From: Himantopus leucocephalus
Taxonomy: Eukaryota > Chordata > Aves > Charadriiformes > Recurvirostridae
Length of the DNA stretch: 64,000 nt
Assembly: GCA_003993805.1 (NCBI GenBank)
Contig: RSEF01000005.1
Location: 20,420,352 to 20,484,351 of the forward strand
Reading direction: 5' to 3'
The notes under the pieces were generated by a model. That model was not told where the DNA came from and searched no databases. It saw nothing but the letters and a program-made list of their open reading frames with translations. Positions 56,797 to 64,000 of this stretch are shown in pieces; the stretch's first letter is position 1; each line of letters starts with the position of its first letter. The position numbers and the translations under genes are program-made.

Positions 56797-59700
56797 ACAG
56801 TGTCACGCTTATTTTCTTTTGTTTCTCTCAAGAGATATGAATTCCATCTCTATCTCCACTAGGTCATTAGGTTTCAATTTACATATGCTTCCTGAGCACT
56901 GGAAAACACAATTTTCCAGCTACTTTGCTTATAAGTTAGTATTATTGATGCTTTCTACTTCCAGAGATTTTTTTTTGTATTTTACAGCTATGTCAACAAA
57001 CAAAATATGCATTTGTACACCTTAATGGGCAGCACAGTTCTATCTATTAAAAACAGATATATTAAGCATTACCCTGTATTAAAGAACTTATAAAGCTCTT
57101 ATGAATGTATTATCAGTAATTCCATGTGCTAAATATATTACATCATCTCATTCTTAGGGTTTCTAAAAAAAAAAAAAGCTTAGCTTCATATAGTTACTGC
57201 AGATGTTTCAATTATCCTCTCAAATTTTCCCTTTTCCTGTGGAACAGAGAGACTTTTCTTTAAAAAAAACAACAGCGACTCTTCATTTCCCTTCTCCCCA
57301 TCTTAAAAATATCTGGAAATTTTACTTACAGATAAGTAAAGTCTGCTAAAGTCACAGGATTAGAAATGGATTCAATCCGAACGTTACCCCCTCAGATCAA
57401 GCCACACAGATAAACTTTCATTAAAAAACCCTACAGGGTTTGCTGACAGCTCAATACAATCTAATAAATGCAGCAACCAGATAAAGACTCGCACCAAGTG
57501 AGATGGAAGGGCGCATTTATTTGAAGAAGTTCAGCTGCCACCTTCTGTCTCTTTGCAATTACAGATGAACTCGGTGCTTAGGGAGGCAGTTATTCCCTTC
57601 CCTCCCCAAATCAGCTTTCCCTGGATCCCCAGGCTGAAGTCCTCACTCTGCTGTTGGGACACCACGGGCTGCTATACACTCATTGCAGGTGCTGCAAACC
57701 TGTCCTTACTCTCGCTACAGTGAAGCATGCACTCTAGAGAAACAAAAGCCCTGATTCAACACTCCCCACCCCCCCGTATGTACATGCAGTTGAGAAATTT
57801 GGAGAGATACGTTCTGCAGCAGATAGAATTGAGCTAGGGAAATCTCACAGGTTGAACACCCCCTTCTTGTCTCAGTGCAGAAAACCACAATAGCTGTTTC
57901 AGGTATAGCACCAAAAAGTGCAGCTAAGAGAAAGTGTTTAAGTAAGTTTTCAAATGCCCTGAATTTTGGAAGACAGGATTCAAAGCTTCAGAAAAATCAC
58001 TTTTCATTTTTCCTCAGCAAAGACCCACCCACAACGCTACTCTTTCAAAGCAAGCTGCGCTGAAATCACTGGGAATAAAAAACAAAAACTGAAGGCAGTC
58101 ACACATTATGCTGTAAAACATAGACACTTTACAGGTAATTCTTTCTTTTTCCTGGCACAGATATTTTCCCCTTCCCCTCCCCTGCTAGAGAAATTGAGGC
58201 GAGTTTCTCCATCCATACCCAGAGGAGTAATTCCAGCAGTTCCAGCAGTGCCGGACACCTTCTCCCTGCCTCCACCTTGTCAGCAGCTGGTCATCCCCAA
58301 CGGGTGCCATGGAGGCCCTTCCTGTGTGGGCTTCTGCAAATGGCAAAATGGCATCCATCTGCCTTTGCCAAAGGCAAAGCAGGCGTTGCCTGTCAGGAGC
58401 ACTCTGCCAACAGCATGGTTGTGGTGATGGCCTCCGGGCAGAACCAACAGGAAGGATTTTGGGGCGATAGCCCTGCCACTAGCACAGCTTGCTCTGCTGT
58501 GGGTGGTACATTCAAGCAGAAGGGTGGTGAAAAGCAGCTAAGTAGTTCTGGCAGCAGCTCCACAGAAAACATCAAGGAGGCTCAACCCATCACAGGCGAC
58601 TTCACATCTCATCTGAATGCCATGTCCCTGCAGTGTAGCAAGGCACAAAGGAATTCTTCTGCTCATCAAGCAACATTACTATTTCCCAATAAGCCACTTC
58701 TCTTAGGGGTGGGGTGGGGGTGGGAGTTTACATGAACACCCATTTAATTACAGATAAATTTTATTTTTCTTTCATGTCTCCAAGCCAAACATGGCTAGTA
58801 TGCCTTTAAAAAGCCACATCAAAATTAACAAATTAATACTAGTTCATCAAACAGAAACATGAGCTTGGAACAGGAGTAAACTGATCCAGAGCAAACTCAA
58901 AATAATTGACCCCATTTTTCTGGGTGAAAAAATCAGTTATCCTTCTATACATTTACAGCATTTCTTAAATGCAGCCCCCTCTCCTAGCCAAGTGAGGCTT
59001 TGTGTTCTAGTGTTAAATCACATTTTTACAGGCTCTGCAAGCACATAGCCACTGTTTCTTGGATAAGCTGATGTTAATTTGAGAAAAAAAGCACCATCCA
59101 AACTTACTTGGCAAGTATTTTCTACAAAGTTATTGCCAGTTGCACACAAACACCTACCTACTTCTTGGTAGCGTTTTACAAAATGCAAATCTGTGTGAGC
59201 TGCAGCATTTCATACCTGGACCATTCCTCGCCCCCCCACCCCGATCCTTTTTTTTTTCTCTAGAAAGAGGGGAAATAGTAAGATAAGCAGAGAGACCATT
59301 TCGATCCTGCATAGAGAACAAATTGCAAGATAAATATGAAATAACATCCTAAAATGACTCTTCCAGAGACAGCTTTGTTCAAAACAGGTAAAAAAGAAAG
59401 CCCACTTAAAGAGAAAAAGTGAGGCAGGGAGAATAAGAAGGAGGGAAGACCAGGCAGACCGAGTAGGCAGCACTGCTCTGATCTAGACCACAGCGTGCCA
59501 GTGAGGCAGCAGCTGTGGGAAAATCCTGCAGCCGGGCCCCTGGCTCTGCACTGCTGAGTCACCACTCCAAGCAGGAACCCTGCTTAGCCAGGGCATGGCA
59601 CGCCAACCCATGCTATGCTTTCAGCGATAGCAACCGGGCACCGATTCAAGTGAATCACGTGTGTCTATGGAGCCGATGCACACAGGGCCTGAAAGCAGGT

Positions 59701-61940
59701 GTCCCGGCTGCTGCTGCCACCCAGGACTAGGTCCTCTGCTTGGCTCACCGTAACAGAGCTGAGCTGCTGGGAGACCCCAACTGTGATAACGAAGCTGGGC
59801 AGTTGCTATGGAGTCTCTGGAACTGCTCCATGAAAGCTCAGCACTAGAAAGTGCCAGATGAAGCAGAAATAATTAGCTGACCTGCATCAACAGGGGTTCC
59901 CAGCCAGCGGGGAGAGAAATACAATAATAAAGACCAGCTTGACCCAAAAGAGTATTGCAGACAGACGGCTGAGCTCTGCAAATCACACAAGTGTGAATTC
60001 TCTCCCCTTGTGTGGTGGCCGAGCTGCTTCAGTCCCTGGCAGCAGGCACGAGACAGCACTGGGCCAGACAAGAGCTAGCGCTGCCTTTATCCAGCAATAA
60101 GCATCACTCCAACAACCTACACAATTTCCTTGCCTTGCTATGAAGCAGGAAGTGGAAGTAGAAACCTGGTGCCAAGGAAAGGAATGTCACACGCACCAGG
60201 TTTTTTTCTTTGACTGAGCAGGAGAGAAGGACAGAAGACATCTTCTGCTATTAGCATGGCTTTACAAAGCAGACTTTCAAAGGCTCATCATGAGAGATGC
60301 TGAATAGGCTGGAGCCCCAGAAAGACATGCAGCAGGGGACTTAAGCAAAAGCTTTATGGTGCCACAGTAGAGCAAGGAGCGCACGTTGCCCCTACCGCTG
60401 CAGCTGCATTGAGCAGCTGGCTAACATACAGTGAGAGGGACTCTGACCGCAAGAAGGTTCACCAGTCCCACTTCTGACTGTTCTAACAGGAGAGGACAAA
60501 AACAATTTTGGCTTGGATCCAGGCTTGCTTCATCGCTGCTGCTGCTTACTTTCACAGCTATCCATTATCATCGTGCTATTTTGACTTTGCTTGACTCCCC
60601 AGCAACATTGGTGCTCTCATGTTGTGGTTTCTATGGTTTTGCATGCACACAGAAAGCTGGGCCTAATTCTGAGTCAGGACTTGTTGCCTCCCATGGCTCT
60701 CCACTGCAGCAGGCTGGAAATTGTGTAACAGCTTCACTTCTGTTTTTAAGACATCAATGCTCTCATTGGATTAAATGAGGAAATACAGTCCACTTGCCAT
60801 CCCTCACCTACCAGCTCTGCCAGTGCAGGCAGTGGACATCAGGCTGGAGAGGCATCAAGTCTGGGCATCTGACTTTCTGCATTTGCAGCCTGTGGGTGCT
60901 GGGAGAGGATATAGTGCCTGGGAAGGGCTCGGGTGTCTCCGCCTCAGGAGGAGAAAGTTTGGGGTTAATATGCATAAACCTGGCAGTTCTGCTAAAGTGG
61001 TTAGCTGTGAAATAGCTAGCATTTCCATTTTCCCCCATGAGTTTCAAGATTAACAAGCCCCCAGAGAGTGAAAAGAAACAGCTCATCCTTTCCAAAGGTT
61101 TTGTTTCAGGTTGTTTGCAGAATCAGGAAGATAATGCATCAATTTATCAACACTCATTAGTTTTATATTTCAAAAATTTTCTCTACAACCACAAGGGTCA
61201 GACAGCATGAAAATGAAGGAAGCTTATCTGAAAAATCTTACAGCTGCCCCAGGGAAGTCCCAATCACCAATACACCCTGTTCCTCCAAATCCCAGCCTCT
61301 TACCTTCCAGGGTCATAGGATTCCTCCCTGTTGCGGTTCAGCTGACCACCAGAGAAATAACCCAGCAGCGAGAGCAGATGGAGCCCTGCTGGGTTACTGA
61401 GCAGAGGGCACAAACTGCCCCTTTTCAGCAGCAGGAAACAATCAGAGCAGTTCATGGGCAAAGACAGAAAGTCAGTACTGGAAAACCTGGAGCACGAAGC
61501 ATTGCTTTAAGGCAGATCTGCAGCAAATATTACAAATGCCGACTATCTGGCATTTACACTCAGACTCCGATCCAAGAAGATGGCTTGTATATATAATAGG
61601 GTTGCTAAAGCAGCAGATTTATAAACACAAATCTCCTTCAGAATGAAACATCTGAGTTCCCACTGAAACCCTTCCAGGAATTAAGTTTCTTTTTCAAATA
61701 CAAACCAGACTCAATAACTCTGGTATGATGATAATTTGGTAGCAGAGAAAGACTGCCTAAACCCCATCTGTTTCCTAAACATTCATTTTGCAACTTCAGG
61801 AGTTAAAAACTGGTAATTTGCATGAGTGTCGGTGAAAAAGACTTGTGAGTAATCAAGTCAAGTTGATCACAAAGGTAGATTTGTCTCACTATAAAAGCTC
61901 TACTCCATTTTAGTCTTAAATAGTCAGTGCTTAGAAAAAT

Positions 61941-61958
61941 TGTGTGTGTGTGTGTGTA
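61941..61958. repeat. (TG)9 microsatellite
   Basis: Nine TG dinucleotides, followed after a short break by an AT-rich stretch (61,960-61,972). Confidence 0.9.
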
Positions 61959-64000
61959 TAAAATATATATAATGTAAGAGCCAGAACTCTCAAAACAATG
62001 GAAAATTTAATTTAAGAATTATCTTAGTAACTCCTTTTAGAAGTGCTGTGGCATAAGAAATGGAAAACATTGAAGTCAATTTATCACTTCTAAATATTAC
62101 ATGATGCAGTTAGTTGCTGGTATGGTATTTAAAACTGCCTGGTTACACTTGAGAGCAGATCCTTCAGGGTCTGTTTCAATCTAAGAGGACAGTAAACTCA
62201 GTTCTCAGGATAGCTTTTCAGTGGGCTTTAACAGATGTAGGAGAAAGTTGCTGCCAACAGATGCACTTCCACTCGACTCCCCATCCTGGTGAGCTGTCCC
62301 CATTACCTCCCCCATGTCAGAGGTGATGAGAACAGCAAGTCAAAGGAAGTAGTTGAAAACTTTATTTTTTATTTTTCCACATTTTTTTTTCTTTCCAAGT
62401 TATTTTTCAGCCAAACAAGCAGCCTGATTCAACTCTGCTTATTTTGGTGGGAGCAGTATTGCCGTAAATCAGCTGGCATCAGCAGTGAAACTGAACCACA
62501 GATAAATGAATTAATGTTGTCAGCCCTTCTTTGGCATATGAATGGTCCTTCCCCACTCCACAGCTGGAGGATTTTTGAGTAAGGACATTCAGGAGGGAGT
62601 AGTAACTTTTATTACTGCCATGTACTGTCAGTCTAGAATCAGAAATAAGTCTGCATCTTAGCTTACACGGGGGAAAAAGGCTCATTTCCTACAATGGCTT
62701 TTATCTTACAGTTTGTCTTATGGCTTGCTAGCACCAAGAGTTTTATGTCAGGCTAAGTCTGATGGATGCCCTCTGATGGATTCTTTTTATCATTGAGCAA
62801 AAAAAATCACAGAAATTAAATTTGAGTCCCAGTGGCTTCAGTGGGAGAACAGCAGCTGCAGATGAACTGGTACATATATGTTGAGGTATTTGCACAAGTG
62901 TGAACAGACAGACTGACAGAAAAACAAACTCAAAAGCGATCACACCCAAGCCCTTGCACTGCACGCTTTCCGAGGCAAAGGCCACCACTGTCTCGGCCGT
63001 AGTGCAGTGCTGAGTACCTACTAGGTGTGACAGAGCACAGTTTTTGCTCCTGCTTTTGCAGAAAACAGTGTTGGTGATCAGATCCTTCTCCCAGGACATG
63101 ATCAGATGCCTTCGACTTGCTAAGAGGGATGCAACACAGATATCCAGCCTCCAGCAGTGAGCAGGCTGTAGTCTAACAAGTCTCTTCAGTCAACAGCTCT
63201 ACTGCTAAGAGATCTAAGGAGTCTCAGCTAATACCACTAGCCCCGGTGTGACTGTGACAGGCTTCAGGTTTACAGTCTGGAGGAAGAGAACAACACATCC
63301 AAACCCCAGCACTGGGAGGCATCCGGTCCTCAGCAGTCGTCAGCTCTTCTTGCGCAGCAACAAGATGCAGCTGTGCCTTACTCAGTGCTGGAACCCACCC
63401 AGGCCTTTTTCAGTACACTCTGAATTTTCAAAACCAGGTAACAGTCATACGTCAGCACCTCACATCCGTCGGGACCAAGCTCAGCTCCATGCTCCGTTCA
63501 GGCTTATGGGTGCATGAAGTTGCCCCTGGACATTTTCTGCTTATTCCAGCCTTGCATACTGTGCCTAACAGTGTAGTACCTGGGTACCTGATAAAGACCT
63601 TTCAAATTTCAATTTGTCACATACATTTAGTTGCAAACTTTTGTTTGCCTGTTTTTAAATTAGCAGGAGCAGTAGCAGATTTCCCCGTAAGCCAGGCATG
63701 GCTCGCAGCCTTTCTGCCAGGCTGCCACCAGACCCCTCACACAGTCTAGGAAATGTCCCAGCAGCCACCTCTTTCCAGTAAACGACTTGTGCAAATAGTG
63801 CCTAAAGAAGTGAAACATAACTACTGCTGGGGCAGGAGTTTGCTTCTCACTTGATAGTACAGCATGGGGGATTTTTTTTTAAGTCATTTAATCTAATACT
63901 GATAGGAAACAACACTAATCTTTTTTTTCCCCTTTCTAAGCTATTAGCACAGTATGCAGCAGCGTCAGCCACTTCAGAAAGTACTGAAATTTTCCCCCTC

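Larger units (their letters stand above)
49850..64000 (-). other. PRR5L: Large PRR5L intron, running off the right edge (more than 14 kb)
   Basis: No segment resembling the conserved PRR5L N-terminal exons was found, so the whole remainder is inferred to be intron. It contains a probable solo LTR (50,001-50,238), a CR1 3' end (54,270-55,025), a 66-bp tandem duplication (56,393-56,485), and small TA and TG repeats (56,772-56,796; 61,941-61,958). The rest appears unique. The human gene spans about 170 kb with very long 5' introns, which fits. Confidence 0.65.

Noticed and set aside
57966..58735. Two overlapping frames of about 150 codons on the + strand inside the PRR5L intron
   Set aside because: Different frames over the same DNA, no known family, and Ser/Gln-rich composition. 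Chance is the simpler explanation.
1..64000. CRISPR arrays, bacterial operons, phage or toxin systems
   Set aside because: Split genes with GT-AG introns, CR1 repeats and a vertebrate CpG island show nuclear bird DNA. No such structures exist here.

Overview
This is a stretch of vertebrate nuclear DNA, almost certainly from a bird. Two immune and signalling genes with typical GT-AG introns face each other tail to tail. The interspersed repeats include CR1 LINE 3' ends with the tell-tale 'attctatgattctat'-type tails. The reconstructed TRAF6 protein is 545 residues, the length I remember for chicken TRAF6, against 522 in human. No bacterial features, CRISPR arrays or operons are present. I did not find a convincing new biological system. 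The window is a normal locus with some instructive details.

Layout. (1) 1-1,100: an A-rich start, then a CpG island with GC boxes and a good splice donor at 542, most likely the TRAF6 promoter and non-coding exon 1. (2) 7,611-18,350: the coding exons of TRAF6 on the + strand (six coding exons, all phases checked). They give RING, zinc fingers, coiled coil and TRAF-C/MATH domains. (3) 18,351 to about 22,220: long TRAF6 3' UTR with three AATAAA signals. (4) About 22,826-25,160: a 5'-truncated, inactivated endogenous retrovirus with an integrase tail, a broken env and a 3' LTR. (5) About 25,160-37,667: intergenic DNA and PRR5L 3' UTR. It includes an AT-rich insert of about 245 bp flanked by 15-bp direct repeats. 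(6) 37,668-49,849, - strand: the last four coding exons of PRR5L, an mTORC2-associated protein. CR1 pieces and assembly gaps lie in the introns. (7) 49,850-64,000: a large PRR5L intron with a probable 238-bp solo LTR (50,001-50,238), a CR1 3' end around a 100-N gap (about 54,270-55,025), and otherwise unique-looking DNA. The PRR5L N-terminal exons lie beyond the right edge.

The genes work in separate pathways. TRAF6 is the E3 ubiquitin ligase that carries TLR/IL-1R and CD40/RANK signals to NF-kB and MAP kinases. PRR5L (Protor-2) binds mTORC2. The convergent TRAF6-PRR5L arrangement is the conserved vertebrate one, as remembered from the human 11p12 order. Six single-N positions and two 100-N blocks mark assembly joins. 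One of them (54,308) sits between two copies of the same 20-bp sequence and looks like an unmerged contig overlap.
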